64,000 nucleotides of DNA from Bemisia tabaci. Taxonomy: Eukaryota > Arthropoda > Insecta > Hemiptera > Aleyrodidae. This document shows positions 23,747 to 59,802 of this stretch, one piece after another. Every line of letters begins with the position of its first letter. The stretch's first letter is position 1. The position numbers and the translations under genes are program-made. Below the pieces are notes generated by a model that was given only the letters and a program-made list of their open reading frames with translations, made no database searches and was not told the DNA's origin. The stretch spans positions 5,117,434 through 5,181,433 of the forward strand of contig NC_092795.1 in NCBI RefSeq assembly GCF_918797505.1. Reading direction: 5' to 3'.

Positions 23747-24029
23747 TTCAAAATGTGAAAAAGCAAGTAAATCTGGCTATTTAAATGATATGCAGATTTC
23801 GGAAGAGCATAGCGACGGTGAAACTACCAAACCACGTATCTCATTATAACTGTTATATAAATGACCTGAATGACTTTAACGTAAACCTATCTCATTTTCA
23901 TGAATGATGATGATGATCTCATTTCAATGAACACCCTCGACTCTCAGACTGCGTGGGATAGGTATTATTAGAGGTACTAATGGCTCCGAGACGAGTTAAA
24001 AGGGGATATCTCGGCACACAATCCGAGGA

Positions 24030-24070
24030 GCCCTGTTACCTCAGTTGGTAGCGTGTCTGGCTCATAACCC
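24030..24070 (+). pseudogene. tRNA-Met(CAT)-like fragment
   Basis: GCCCTGTTACCTCAGTTGGT continues AGCGTGTCTGGCTCATAACC. This resembles the acceptor 5' strand, D arm and anticodon loop of a tRNA-Met with anticodon CAT. The anticodon stem is mismatched and the T arm is gone. It is a tRNA relic or a SINE head. Confidence 0.5.
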
Positions 24071-24089
24071 TGCCCAGTTAGACAGCAAT

Positions 24090-24420
24090 ATTTTAAAAAT
24101 ATTGAAATTTAATATATTTTTAAAATGTTTTTCATGTATTTTTAAAATATTTTCAAAAGTACTTTTGAAATACAATCAATGAATATTTTTAAAACATTTT
24201 AAAAATATATTAAAAATATAAAAAATTAAAATTTTTAAAATAATATTTTATAATATTTTTAAAGTATATCATAATTATTTTTGTTAATATTTTAAAAATA
24301 TTATTAAATATTATTTTAAAAATTTTGATTTTTTTTAAAATGTTTAAATTAATATTATAAAAATTTAAAAGAAAAAAGGAAATGATAATAATAATAAATA
24401 AATAACATAAATACATCGAC
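24090..24420. repeat. AT-only low-complexity block
   Basis: Reiterated TTTTAAAATATTT variants run through this block. The minus-strand open frame over it codes only for Ile/Phe/Asn/Lys-rich low complexity. Confidence 0.7.
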
Positions 24421-24480
24421 ATAAATTCAAACTAGAAAAAGGCCCAAATAATTAAAACTGGAAAAAGACGCAATTATAAA

Positions 24481-24670
24481 GTTAAAAAATAGAGAGAGAG
24501 AGAGAGTTAAAAAAATGAGAGTTAAAAAAAATAGAGAGAGTTAGAAAAAATGATAGTTAAAAATCATGATAGTTAAAAAAAAGAGAGAGCTAAAAAAATG
24601 AGAGAGAGTTAAAAAAAATGAAAATGAAAAAATTACATCATGAAATAAAAAACAATAAATAAATAAATAA
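24481..24670. repeat. GAGAGAGTTAAAAAAAT microsatellite-like array
   Basis: Irregular units of GAGAG, GTTAAAAAA and ATGAGA follow the AT-only block, then AAATAAATAA runs. Confidence 0.75.
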
Positions 24671-24786
24671 TAAATAATAAAGTCTGGTAAAATATCATAA
24701 GAATCCGTCAATAAACAAAATATTACGGACTCAGAGGCCTGCGATAGTTAAGAGATTGAATTTAGGGGCCCATTCATATCAAGCCT

Positions 24787-24850
24787 GGCTGGTCTGGTGG
24801 TAAAGTACTGGACTTCGGATTGCAACTCCATCCCGAAGCGTGGGTTCTGG
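24787..24850 (+). pseudogene. tRNA-like fragment, possible SINE head
   Basis: TGGCTGGTCTGGTGGTAAAG gives an A-box-like element, followed by an ACTTCGGATT stretch and GGGTTCTGG where a B box would lie. It is cut off at 24852 by a MITE. Acceptor pairing cannot be shown. Confidence 0.4.
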
Positions 24851-24852
24851 TT

Positions 24853-25075
24853 TGCGACGTCGCAGACTTCCTGTCACACTTTATTTTTTAAATGAAAAAC
24901 TACTTAACATCTACTCTTGAAAATTTCTGTGATTTTTCCTCTTTGTGCGGAGAAAATTCCGTGAAAATTTCAAGGAATGATATTGATTTGGTCTACTTCG
25001 AAAAAATAAAATGTGAGCGTAGATTTTTAAACACCGCAAACGAGATACGTGGTTTGGTAGTTTCACCGTCGATAT
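24853..25075. mobile_element. MITE of the ATATCAATGGCCAAAGTG family, left-truncated
   Basis: It shares GCAGACTTCCTGTCACACTT, CGGAGAAAATTCCGTG and the right end ATACGTGGTTTGG / TTTCACCGTCGATAT. The first about 30 bases of the family are missing. Confidence 0.6.
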
Positions 25076-25078
25076 GTT

Positions 25079-26950
25079 GAAGCAGCAAAGAAATGTGATT
25101 TAGTTACAGATAGAAGTGCCCTAAAAGTGAAAAAAAAGTGGGCGACCAACAATTAGGGATTAGTACATTCCACGAAATTACCTATTCTTGCAGGGTATGC
25201 TTCAAGTAGTTGTTTGAACTGAATTTGAAAAAAAAAAGGAAAAAAAACAGACACAATTTTTCTGTTAAGATTCTAGCGACGATTTATTCAAACGATTATA
25301 ATATTAATTATTAGTGAGGCAAGTTATTTCTTGAAGTTTCGACCCAATGTTCTGGAAAGTTTTAAAAGGGGTCTAACACTGACGACTGGAAACCGATATT
25401 TTTTTCACCACATTTTTTTTCTTTCTTTTATTATTTGCTGAACTTAAAATTTGAGTTTGAGGGATTTTGCTAGCCCTCTTTGCAAATCATATCATTAATA
25501 CATTTTTTCTTTGATGCAGCTCCTTGCCTGAATTTCCTATTATTGCTATTTTTTAGTTAAAAATTATTTTCCAGAAAAACTAAAATCGAGTTTGCAAGTG
25601 TCTATTTTTGAAGCAGTATCTAAAAATGGTAATAACGGCTAGAGAGTTATGTTTCAAATATTGTAGGTTTTTGGTTACACTGATTATTTTCAATGGTCGA
25701 ATGTTTTTAAAGCGTACCTATATGCTTGAAATTGACGAGTTGGGTAATGAGGCAGCGGGTTGTGTTGGTACAGCAAAGTCATCCGGAATTGCTTCAACTC
25801 AGCCCCTGTCATAGCCCGGGTCTTAGAGAGGCAGGTTTTGACACAGATTATCTCTATTTTTGCTGTCAAATAGACAACTACAAAAGAAGAGGAGAAGAAA
25901 AGAGTGTAAGTTTGCTACCTTTATTAAGTACTATAAGTAGGTACTTCACAACCCCTTGCAACAGAACAGTCAACGCTTTTCCTATAAAAACCGAAAGGTG
26001 GTCCTCATACGGTTGATAAAGACTTACTGCATATGTGCATATGAACGGTACTGGATGCAAGTGATCAATTCGTCAGGACAAAATTTTTCTAGCACTAATG
26101 AAGTGATTTTACAATGTCAATTGCTCCATGACCTTTGGGAAGACAGGCATATGTTGCGTTTGGGTGTTGCAGAGTGCCAAGTTCGCTGTAGGAGCAACAT
26201 ATTATACAATTTATACTTATTCACTTATCACTGCCAACCTAACCTACGTCCGGAAAAAATCTCCTACTCAGTCTCGCAGTTCTAAATTTTCTAGCCAGCT
26301 GTAAATTTTGCAGTTGGAAGATCATAAAAAAAAATTTGAAAAAAGGGGTAGGAGAAGCAAAATGAAATGAGACAAATCTTCAAATGATAGAATCATAGAT
26401 TTTATTTAAAATAAACTGATATGGTTTTAAATTATCTGGGGAGGTTTTGCAGGTGCAGAACCAAGAAACAAAAGCGAGGATCATAAAAAACTAGACAACA
26501 ACTCACTCTGTGAAAACAAATCACTCTCAATTATTCGTACAAGAATTGAGGACATGATCTTTAAAAAAAAAACAATATTAAATTGGTTTGGAGCTACAAT
26601 CAAAGACTATACCACTTTAAACACAAAAATAACAGAGGTTTACAGTCTGAAATATTAAATGGCTACAAAAGTGGTCTGTTTTTAACGGTTCAACCTGTAA
26701 ATTCTATAAAAAAAACATACTTAGGGTAGGTCTACAGAGCTCATGAGCACGATTTCATAGTCAATGGACCATTTGATAAAATCTAAAATTTTTGACATTT
26801 TTCAAAATCCCTTCACCTCCTTTTTTTGTGGGTCAGGTATATGTTTACAAATTTGCATGCATAATAATTTGGGATAACTTCAAGAGTTTAACCAGGGGAA
26901 AACTGCAATTAATTTTCTTTCCTTAAATTTTGCAACTTCATACAGGGTGT
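25079..26950. other. Gene-free AT-rich sequence
   Basis: Several overlapping short open frames lie at 25608-26285, none with a recognisable domain or convincing splice context. I see no complete repeat. Confidence 0.35.
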
Positions 26951-26993
26951 AAATTTGGAGATATTTCAAATACTTTCACAATCAAATTTTGCA

Positions 26994-27240
26994 TCCACAT
27001 TGACGGCTCCCAAACGACATATCTCAGTTTGCAACGTTGTAGATTTCCTGTCATACTTTATTATTCAGATGGAGAACTACACAACGTCAATTCTTAAACT
27101 CTTCCGTGATTTTTCCTCTCCATGCGAGACAAATTCTGAAAAAATTTCGAGGAATGATGTTAAATTGTTCTCCTCAGATAAAATATAAAGGAGAGGAGAT
27201 TTTCAAAAACGGCAAACGTTTGACAGTTTCACCATCAAAA
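26994..27240. mobile_element. MITE of the ATATCAATGGCCAAAGTG family, diverged copy
   Basis: It shares GTAGATTTCCTGTCATACTT, TTTTCCTCTCCATGCGAG and the right-end GACAGTTTCACCATC with the copy at 24853-25075. It is in the same orientation, about 2.1 kb away. Confidence 0.6.
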
Positions 27241-27282
27241 TAACCTATTAGGTACACTGCAGAATGATGAGGAATGTAAATA

Positions 27283-27558
27283 GAATTGGGTTGCGTTTAG
27301 CAGAAAGGAATCCAGCCGCATCAACTGTTGCCTAATTTAACTGGGCAATTTAATTTTTTATAAGATAACATTTGTGCGTATTCTTTTGAAAATGTTTCGG
27401 AATTAGCTTCGTACACAGCAGAAAATTCACTGTTTGCACAACCAATCAGTTGCACAACTTTCCATACAACCCGTTTCATGTAAAAAATTAAATCGCCCAA
27501 TTAAATTAGACAATAGCTGATGTGGCTTGGTTCCTTTCTGCTTGACGTGGTCCAATTA
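27283..27558. mobile_element. MITE (TTTAGCAGAAAGGAACC ends), copy 1
   Basis: Left GCGTTTAGCAGAAAGGAATC and right (complement) GTCAAGCAGAAAGGAACCAA continue into GCCACATCAGCTATTG. The second copy is at 55631-55870. Confidence 0.75.
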
Positions 27559-28130
27559 ACATGCCTCAGGACGACTTAATTTGGAAAATTGTTGAACAAA
27601 ATATAAGGTATTTAAAAAGATGTTATTGAAATTTATGTTAAAACATTTTCGTAAGATTAGAAAATTCAAAACGGTTGAAGGAGTGCGACTGAAGTCACTT
27701 AATATGGTTAAGTACAGAACTTGAAAACAGTGACACCTCTATCTCTACTTATTGGTTGAAAGTACATGAACAAATACAACCAAACAACTAAGTTTACTTT
27801 GGATAATTTCTTAGATTTTAAATCAGCAGAGTGAAATTCTTGAGAATGATACCAATAGCTCAATTGTTTCTCCACTTAAGTTTTGATTTGATAATTTTGT
27901 CTGTAGAAAAATGTAAAAAAGTGGAAAAATGAAATGCTCAATTAATACAAGACTATTTTTTGATCAGGTACAAAGCTGCGAGCTTACTCTAATTTTGAAA
28001 ACCTGGAAGGACTTGCCTACCTCCCACTTTGATTAAAAAATCAATCATGTGGGTTTTCCTTACCAGAGCTGAAATTTGGGCAATTCTAAAAGTTAGAAAA
28101 ATAAAAACTGTCAAAAGAAAGATGTGTTTT

Positions 28131-28838
28131 ATAGTCCGTGCAAACCTATTAGACACAGTAAAAATTCGGGCATTTTCGGGCGAGCCGAGAATTGCAACGT
28201 CGGATCCCGGCGAGGAGCCGCTGGGTCAGCGCTGAGCTCACCGGGGTATTGTTCCCATTGTGTCCACGCCGGGCCTTTACCTGGCGGCCGAACCCTTGTC
28301 ATTAAGGCCCTCTGGCCACTGGTGGACCAAAAATTGCACACCAATTTTTTTATCATTTGAGAATTTTTCCCTCATTTCAACAGATTCGGATTCAGCTTAC
28401 AATCCTGATGAAAAATATATATAATTATAGGTAAATATAATGGTAAATTATTGTATTGCAGAACTTTTTTGGAGTTTTTGGAAAGCGCTGAAGGAATTCG
28501 CGACTTTTGTAATACAATAATTTAACATTATATTTACCTATAATTATATATATTTTTCATCCTGATTGAAAGCTGAATCCAAATCCGTTGAAATGAAGAA
28601 AAAATTCACTACTGATAAAAAAATTGGTGTGCAATTTTTGGTCCACCAGTGGCCAGAGGGCCTTAATGACAAGGGTTCGGCTGCCAGGTAAAGGCCCGGC
28701 GTGGACACAATGGGAACAATACCCCGGTGAGCTCAGCGCTGACCCTGCGGCTTCTCGCCGGGATCCGACGTTGCAATTCTCGGCTCGCCCGAAAATGCCC
28801 GAATTTTTACTCTGTCTAATAGGTTTGCACGGACAATA
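28131..28838. repeat. 708-bp long inverted repeat (hairpin), arms about 330 bp
   Basis: The left arm (28131-28460) and right arm (28512-28838) are complements with only about 15 to 20 differences by eye, around a loop of about 50 bases. The outer about 200 bases of each arm are GC-rich (CGGGCGAGCCGAGAATTGC, then GGATCCCGGCGAG), the inner part AT-rich. The paired open frames on both strands are products of the symmetry. It is either a young foldback transposon or a hairpin-RNA locus. Confidence 0.85.
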
Positions 28839-30142
28839 GGAACAGAACATTGATTGATTCTTATCGCAATGTCATTAAAGAGAAACATCATTCTTTTGAT
28901 AAGACTGGTAGCATGACTTATATGATGGCTACCTCAGGCATTTTAATTTCGCATCTTCAAGTGAAAGTTTGACAAAAGTATGAAAATTATAAGCACCCAG
29001 TTGACTGATGGGGTTAACCTATCAACCTATCACTATCAGATGACCGCACGTTTTTACTTTTATTTTCATACTTTTAACAGTTGTCAGAAGAATCTTTGCG
29101 TTGAAACTTTTGACCTGAAGATTGGCATTAAAAATGCCTGACATGACCATAGTATAAAACAGCTTTATCTCTTAGGTTTGGGACCTTAAAGAGTTGTAAC
29201 AGTTGACAGTCCATCGGCTGACACCTGGAAAAGTGACATGTACCCCAATTGAAATTATTTCAATTGCTACTCAAATCAAAAGATGCCTACTTTCCCTTCT
29301 GAGAAACTGACTGAAAATCAGCTTATATTTTGAACTACTTTCAGAGTACGAAGGTCATATTATTTCAAACACAAAGGCAGCTTAGCAGACTGATCTACCT
29401 GCTAATTTCCTGATTGTTTAGTGAATTACTTCGAAATTCGGTTTCAACTAAAAACCTTATTATTGATTTCACTCATGTAGGAATTCACCTACTTCTTTTC
29501 ATTGTATCATTAAAAAAAAATCGTATGAAAGTGACATGACTACTTACAACTTTTTCACAAAATCATGCAAAATATAAACTTATTAGACGTATGACTAGAA
29601 AATAAGTTTTGAGAGTTATTACTAAAAAATTGTACAAAAGTATCAGAAATTATGCATTATTCTTAAATATGGGTCTTATAAAATAAACTATACAAGAGAC
29701 ACAACTGCTTTAATTAACTGAGTTACGACACCAGGTAGAGGTTATTATTATCTTAGGGAGGTATAGTTTTTGATGGTTACAAAAAGGACACACTGCATTG
29801 CCTACATAGAGCAATCTTAATAATTTAATGATTAGGAAAACAGTTATACTGAAGGTTTTTCAGATTACAAAACTACTTCTCTTAGAGCATAGAGACTTAA
29901 AATTTTCAAACTATGCATATTTTAAATAAAAAAATTTACTGCTTGAGTAAGAGATTCAATTTCTCTCATTGAAAATTTCTGCAAAAAAGGCATGTTTTCA
30001 AAAAATTCAAATAAATGACTTAGGTATGTAATTTTTTTTTCAAAAGGCTAGTTTGAAGCACAAAAACTGCTGAGCCCTACATTACTTGAAAAAAAAGGAG
30101 ACAATTTTTAAAGAGGTAAAAAGAGAAATTTGTTTAAATTAA

Positions 30143-30187
<45 letters not shown>

Positions 30188-30683
30188 AGAAGTCCTTAAA
30201 ACCAGATTGACATAAATGTGTCAATTGAGCGGCTAAAAATAGACAAAATACAAAGTTTCTAAATTAAGAGTTATTTTTGTGACTCTGTCTCAAATTTCTG
30301 AATTTTTCCGCTCTGACTTCAAGGCGGATTAGTGTTACCACAGCGTACAGTTACTTACAAGATTCAGGCCACATATTCAGTGTTTCTTTCTCCACGGTTT
30401 CTCCTTTGTGTAGTAACTCAATTTTGACAAATGTACATAAAGATCAAATTAAATTGCAGTACAGGAAATTTAGTAATATACAACCCGGGGGGAAAATCAG
30501 ACTTCTCGAGATAGTTTTTGACTTTCAGAAGGAGAGAAGAAAGCCGAATAAGAGCTAAACACTAATGATCAGACGGGCAAAGCTCACTATCATTATTAGG
30601 ATCAGTTCTGAGGACAGCACCCTGGAAAAAAACAGAAAACATTAATTATAATTACAAACAAATAGCCAATAAAAATTGTATGT
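28839..30683. other. Gene-free AT-rich sequence
   Basis: No exon or complete repeat was recognised. A run of more than 30 A bases sits near 30151-30186, possibly the tail of an old retroposed copy, but no coding source is visible beside it. Confidence 0.35.
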
Positions 30684-30925
30684 ACGGTTGCCACAGAATT
30701 TAAAAATGAAATTCCCTGACTCCTCTGTCAAATGGTGAAATTCCTTGACAGTTACAGATACGCCGCATGGGTAAAAAGACATAATTTGAAATAGTTTTCA
30801 CAAAAAATGTGTTCTTAGAAACGTCAAATCCATTCTAGAAAGCAAATAAAGGTGACTTATTTTCTGACATCTCAAGGTTAAGTATCCCTGACATTTCCCA
30901 GATTTCCCTGACCGTGGCAACCCTG
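30684..30925. mobile_element. MITE (CAGGGTTGCCAC ends), copy 1
   Basis: The right end in complement reads CAGGGTTGCCACGGTCAGGG. The left is CGGTTGCCACAGAATTT. The interior reiterates CCTGACATTTCCC-like words. The second copy is at 59896-60235. It lies downstream of the TRIM9 stop. Confidence 0.75.
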
Positions 30926-31588
30926 AGTGATTCTGTTTGTTAGATTTTCCATGAAAAATTGAGAAGTTTGACAAAATAGTACCGAACAGCAAAAGACCCT
31001 TGTGACATTTCGGTCAAGAATTGCCGCAATTTCTCAATTTTGCTGTTCCTCTGTGAGTACTGAGGTTCCTTATCAAGTGAACAATCCTAGAACATTATAT
31101 ATTTAACCACCACTATCTACGGTGATCCTCCAGAAAACTTAAAGTATTATCATGGTGCTTTTTCTTCACAACAAGGAAAGAAAAAAAAAGAAAAAAAAAA
31201 TTAGTATCCTCACTTGGCGAAAAATATTTTTTGGCACTATCATCTAAGCCTTGCTCCAGTAATAACACTCATTGAATGGCCCCCTTTGTCACTTTTGTGG
31301 ACATGTCTTCCTCGTTTTATTCTCAAGCATGACTTTTTGAAAACCCCGTGTGGGCAGCACAAAAAACTCTGGACTTATCATAAATACAGACTTTATCAGA
31401 AACAGTCAAATAGCATTCGATTGCCCAATTTCTTGCTCACAGAAAACTTTTTTCTTTCATACAGAGTTTCAAGGCATTATTTTATTCAGTTCTCTTGCAA
31501 AAATATTGACCATGAGAGGAACTACTTTTTGTGAGGAAAATTTATGCGATTCTTACTTGTTAAAAATTGTAGGTATCATTGGATCAGT

Positions 31589-55212
<23,624 letters not shown>

Positions 55213-57160
55213 CTGCAACAAAAGAAACAAAGGCGAGATAAGACGATTAGCCGCTGAAAGGGACGGACGTCCGGACGTCCGACTAAGACAAAGACAGCGA
55301 CGATGAAACACAGATCGTCGACACTTTTTCAATTACTCGACGCCGCCGTTTCCATTTTGGAGCTGCCAAGTTGCCAAGTTTAGCAGATTATAAATAAAAC
55401 ATCTTACCTTCATAACCCAGTTGACGAGATAAGGATTTAAATTTAAAAACGGTTTGGGAACGATCCTCCGCAATTCAGAATTTTGGACCCCCCCCCCCCC
55501 CCCCCCTCCACGTACACGCCCGACTTATGGGACTGCAGCTCTTGTTCCCGAAAAATTACGAAACACTTTGCCAAGTCCCTTTCTCTTGTGATGTAAAAAA
55601 ACGGCATTTTCTGTCAATACTCAGAGGGTAATTGAACAGCGTTTAGCAGAAAGGAACCAAGCCACATCAGCTATTGCCAAATTTAGCTGGGCAATTTAAT
55701 TTTTTACAGGAGAACGTTTGAGCAGGTTCCTTTGAAAAAAATTTTGAGCAGGAAATTCACTGAAATTTGCACAAAGATCCGCACAACCGTTTTCATGTAA
55801 AAATTAAATCACCCAATAAAAGGCAGTAGCTGATGTGACTTGGTTCCTCTCTGCTTGAAGCGGTCCAATTATCCAAACCATACTATAATTATCTCTCCAG
55901 GATGCTACGTATGCCGCTCCTGGAGTGTGATGTAATTCGTCGACGGAGCTTCAATCATTTTTGTTGATACACACAAAATCATTAACATATCAGTTAATGA
56001 CTTGTGCACTATTATCGATGTTTCCTTGGAGGCAAATGAACGTCGCGCCATTCCGGGGTTGTGAGGTGGACTCGATTTTTTCTTTTCACAAGAAAAAATT
56101 GTGCAGACGGTATCAAAAATGCTGCTGGTTTTTGCCGGTAATCCAAACAAAAACAAGAAAATTTTTTATTGAAAAATTTCTTACTATTTTCGAGCAAAAT
56201 CATAAATGGCAAGTGAGAATTTTGCAAGTTGCCTAAATGTAGTTACGTTATTTTGTCTTAAGCGCAACAAGTTGACGTGAGTAACTTACGAGATGTCGAG
56301 TGGCTACACTTGATAATTCGGCAACAATATTATCTAGACTTAAGAAAAGCTTAAGTCAAGACTTAAGTAAATCCATTTAAACATAGATTCTGTTTCTCTT
56401 TCCAATGACGGAAAAAATCTCGCCAACTTACAAGAATCGGATACATTGGCAGGAAGACGAAAAGGGAGGAAAACGAGGTTAAATTACCGATTAAACGGTG
56501 ATCATTTACAATTTACAACTATAAATATGTGGTGCTAAAGGTACGTTTACAACACAATTTATTAAAATGGGATCATTGTTAAAACGAGGAGAAGCAACGG
56601 TTAACGAAAAAATATCGTCTTGAATCACGGCGAGTAGAACGGTCGTGTCGCACAAGTGTTGTAAACGATCCCAGTTGGATTAGGACCGCGCTTACATCTC
56701 ACTCACAGTGTAGCTGTTGCCCCTTGAGAAGACCGTACTTGAGTACCGTAAAAGTGTCGTAGGACGTAAATGATGGAATGGCGATTACAAAAATCCCTTA
56801 GTTACACGCTTGTAAGTTTTACGAAACTTAAAAACTAATAGACTTCCGTAAATTACAAGTTTGTCAGTTATCTGAGACTTTTTTTCCGCCACGTATGTAC
56901 AAAGAGAAAAAACTTCAATTCCTATAGGACTGAACTTTAGTCCACATGGAACACCAAATTTTTCGAGTCAAGGTTGTGAAACCAAACTTAGGTTCAGATA
57001 ATTGAAGATTTTGGTAAATAATACGAACCTCATGGCATACCCACCTAACGAAAAATGTTGTACCCAGAACTGAAGTTCGATTCCTATTACCGAAAACTTC
57101 GAATACTCAGACTGGAAACTTCAGAAATCCATATGACGTCGTCGTTTCCGTAACGACGTT
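55213..57160. other. Probable TRIM9 upstream intron
   Basis: Apart from the MITE at 55631-55870 I see no exon. In particular no Cys/His-rich B-box or RING frame is seen on the minus strand. Confidence 0.35.
55631..55870. mobile_element. MITE (TTTAGCAGAAAGGAACC ends), copy 2
   Basis: Left GCGTTTAGCAGAAAGGAACC and right (complement) CTTCAAGCAGAGAGGAACCA. It is collinear with 27283-27558. Confidence 0.75.
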
Positions 57161-57560
57161 GTAGGAACGTAGCTCCATTCGTAGGTTGCAAAACTGACCC
57201 AAACAATTCAATTTTTCACAGGAATGTATATATTATATACATAGGTCGCTTTATAGCACTCCCTCGCGCTCTACGACTCCTAACCTCCACTGCTCTCTGC
57301 CGAACCACAAACCTTGGGGCATTGAGCACCTTAACATTACTGCTTCAATCCCCTCCCTCCATGTACCTGAGCAATTTTTGTCCAAATTTTGTCTGATTTT
57401 TACACGAGATCAGATGAGAAGTCAGTGAAATTTTCAGTTAGAAATGTCCAAGATTCTCATGATAAAATTGCAATTCGCAAGGAGGAAATTTGGCAACATT
57501 GCAATGTATTTACGTTCTTTCGTGAGGGAAATGACGATAAATCGAAGTTTTTTACCACTT
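57160..57560. repeat. Dispersed repeat (GTAACTCCATTCCAAGG family) with an insertion
   Basis: It matches 43676-43910 on both sides (CATTCGTAGGTTGCAAAACT; TTTTTGTCCAAATTTTGTCT) but has about 130 extra bases at about 57230-57365 containing TCGCTTTATAGCACTCCCTC. Confidence 0.55.
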
Positions 57561-58191
57561 GTACAATGCGCATTTTCAACTTTGAAAGGGAATGTAAGCC
57601 TGGCAACGCAGCGGAAAAACTCCCTCTCTTCATCTCACGCTGGCGAATAATAAAGTAAACGACTCGAAAAAAGAGGAGAAAAAAAGGCTTTCCCGCGCGC
57701 CGGAAAAAAGTGGCTGGAGGCTCCGGAAACTGCGAAAAGGCAGGCAAATTCTACGAGCTTCCCTCGCGGAGCTGTGCGCTTGCTTTTTCTGAAACTCATT
57801 AATGGTTTTACAAATTTCCAGACAACTCGACGATAAGATTCTTCATTACACCGCGGTTTCCCCCGCCCTCACCCCCCCCCCCCCGTTTTTACCTTGCATT
57901 TATTACGCGTGTTTACAACTCGACCTTCCTTCCATTATTAATTATGAAAGTACGCCTTCGTCTAAGTTAAACAGCCGTAGGTGTTCCTAACGAGAGTGCC
58001 TTTGTATGGACAATGATGGTTCTATTTCTGATTGGCTTAGCCATCTGAAGATTCAGGGGCTGTCTTCGGATACAAACATCGCCGCTTTTCTGACGTACAC
58101 AGAGAGAAAACTCAAGAAAAAAGTTTGGTTGATACGGGAAGTAAAACACAAAACAATCTAAGCCTTCGGTTGATTCTGGGGTTTCCAAGTC

Positions 58192-58290
58192 CAGGGTGTC
58201 TACCAGTAATAAAAAAACCAAATTGGGACTTTCGGGGACTTTAAGAGATGTTTTTCAAGAAAATCGGGGACTTTTTTCCAGAAATAGTAA
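58192..58290. mobile_element. MITE fragment (CAGGGTGTCTA end), truncated
   Basis: CAGGGTGTCTACCAGTAAT is followed by repeated GGGACTTT words. The right end is missing. Confidence 0.55.
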
Positions 58291-58610
58291 GAGGAAGTGA
58301 GCTAGTTAGAGCGTTAAAGGGCGTTATTTTATGCGACTAATTTTACAAGTCATGTAGAATCGATGAAAACATACGAAAAACCAAGCAACGCTTCAGTTAT
58401 TTTAGAAACCTCGCACTGGAATCTAAGCAGTGAAATTTGGCGAGGTGAAAGTTGAATTTTGAGGTCAATTTTACTTTTCGCCCAAGGATGAGTGATGAGC
58501 AACTTGTTGAGTATATGATTCGATAATTGGATGTATTTATGATTGATGAATGTCGGAATGAGCACTTTGTTAGCCGAGTTTTTCGCATTTCAGATGATGG
58601 ATCTTAAACC

Positions 58611-58871
58611 AATTCTGTCGTGCTAAGGAAGAACGCCGTACGAACATTCGAGAGTTGCTAAATTGCTTCCGATAGACTGTTTATTTTTGAGGAAAATTAT
58701 CGATATTTTTCCTTAAAATTTGCAGAATTTTAAGATCAAATTGCAAGGGAAATTACCTGAGAAATTGGAAGAGAAAAATGCACAAATTTTCTTGAAAATT
58801 GGTGATTTGTCAAAGGAAATTCGGCAACGCCTGAAGGCTCATACGGCGTTTTTCCTTAGCATGGCAGAATT
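58611..58871. mobile_element. CACTGCCATGCTAAGG-family MITE, copy 5
   Basis: TIRs are TCTGTCGTGCTAAGGAAGAA and TCTGCCATGCTAAGGAAAAA (complement). About 260 bp. Confidence 0.75.
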
Positions 58872-59192
58872 TCTCAACTCTTTGATCGTCATCATTAGGC
58901 TTCATGAGCGTAAGTAAATGTTATCAGTGCGGGTTCTCTAAAAAAATATATGTATATAAAAAATATAATGAAAATATATTTTTTCTGGTAGTGTATCAAA
59001 GACAAAGAGAAAGCTTTCACTAATTTTTTAGTGATCGTTGGAAATTTTCACTTACTTTCACCTATTCGATAACCACCGAGCCGCAAACCTCTATTTCGTT
59101 TGATAATATTTGTGTCAACTTCGCAACCATGTCTAAGAAATCCGATGAAAATTTCTCGTGTTTACTTACTTCGTCCATCCGACTGGGTTAAA

Positions 59193-59331
59193 TGGATTAC
59201 ATTTTGCAAAAAGGAACCATTATTTCTGGTCCATTTTAGAAACAACATACATGCCATTGGTTTTCCTATGCAGATGAGTGCTTTTATGAAAGAGCCAGAA
59301 ATAGTGGTTCCTTATTGCAAAATGTAATCCA
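59193..59331. mobile_element. 139-bp snap-back MITE, copy 2
   Basis: Ends are TGGATTACATTTTGCAAAAA and complement. It has the same length and internal GAAACAACATACATGCCATT as the copy at 15140-15278. Confidence 0.8.
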
Positions 59332-59655
59332 AATATTGATGCGAAGAGCTCAATGATAGGACCGTTAAAAGAATGTCACACTGGGTCTTTCGAACTAATT
59401 GCCGCGCCACAAATAATGGCTTATCATGCCTCAGTTAAATCCACTTACTAGATGAAATTTCAGCGAGAGCTGGATTGAGTCCCAAGGAAAGGACCCTGTC
59501 GACATGAGCGGTCGCCAAATTTCCACGACAGCTATCTTTCGTATTCTTTTGGGGAAATCTATTGAAAAGGACTTTAACATCGCCTAATTAATTAATGTAG
59601 TCCTTCGCCGATCGACATTGATCGACGAAGCGCAATTATTGACCAATGGCCATCA

Positions 59656-59798
59656 ATTGGATTACATTTTGCAATTTGGAACTATGAATTCTAGCCCGGC
59701 TTAAAAACAACGTATGTGCCATCAGTTTCCCAATGCACATAAGTGCTTTTCCAGAAGAGTCAGAATTTATAGTTCCAAATTGCAAAATCCAGTCCAAT
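59656..59798. mobile_element. 139-bp family snap-back MITE, variant copy
   Basis: Ends ATTGGATTACATTTTGCAAT and complement of ATTGGACTGGATTTTGCAAT. The interior (AAAACAACGTATGTGCCATC) matches 41028-41144. Confidence 0.75.
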
Positions 59799-59802
59799 TC
59801 GT

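Noticed and set aside
28124..28850. Four similar open frames on both strands (68-97 codons)
   Set aside because: They are the same sequence read from the two arms of the long inverted repeat, so they do not support coding.
30151..30186. Poly(A) tract as the 3' end of a processed pseudogene
   Set aside because: No coding-like sequence lies upstream on the plus strand and no flanking duplication was found. It may be a simple A-run.
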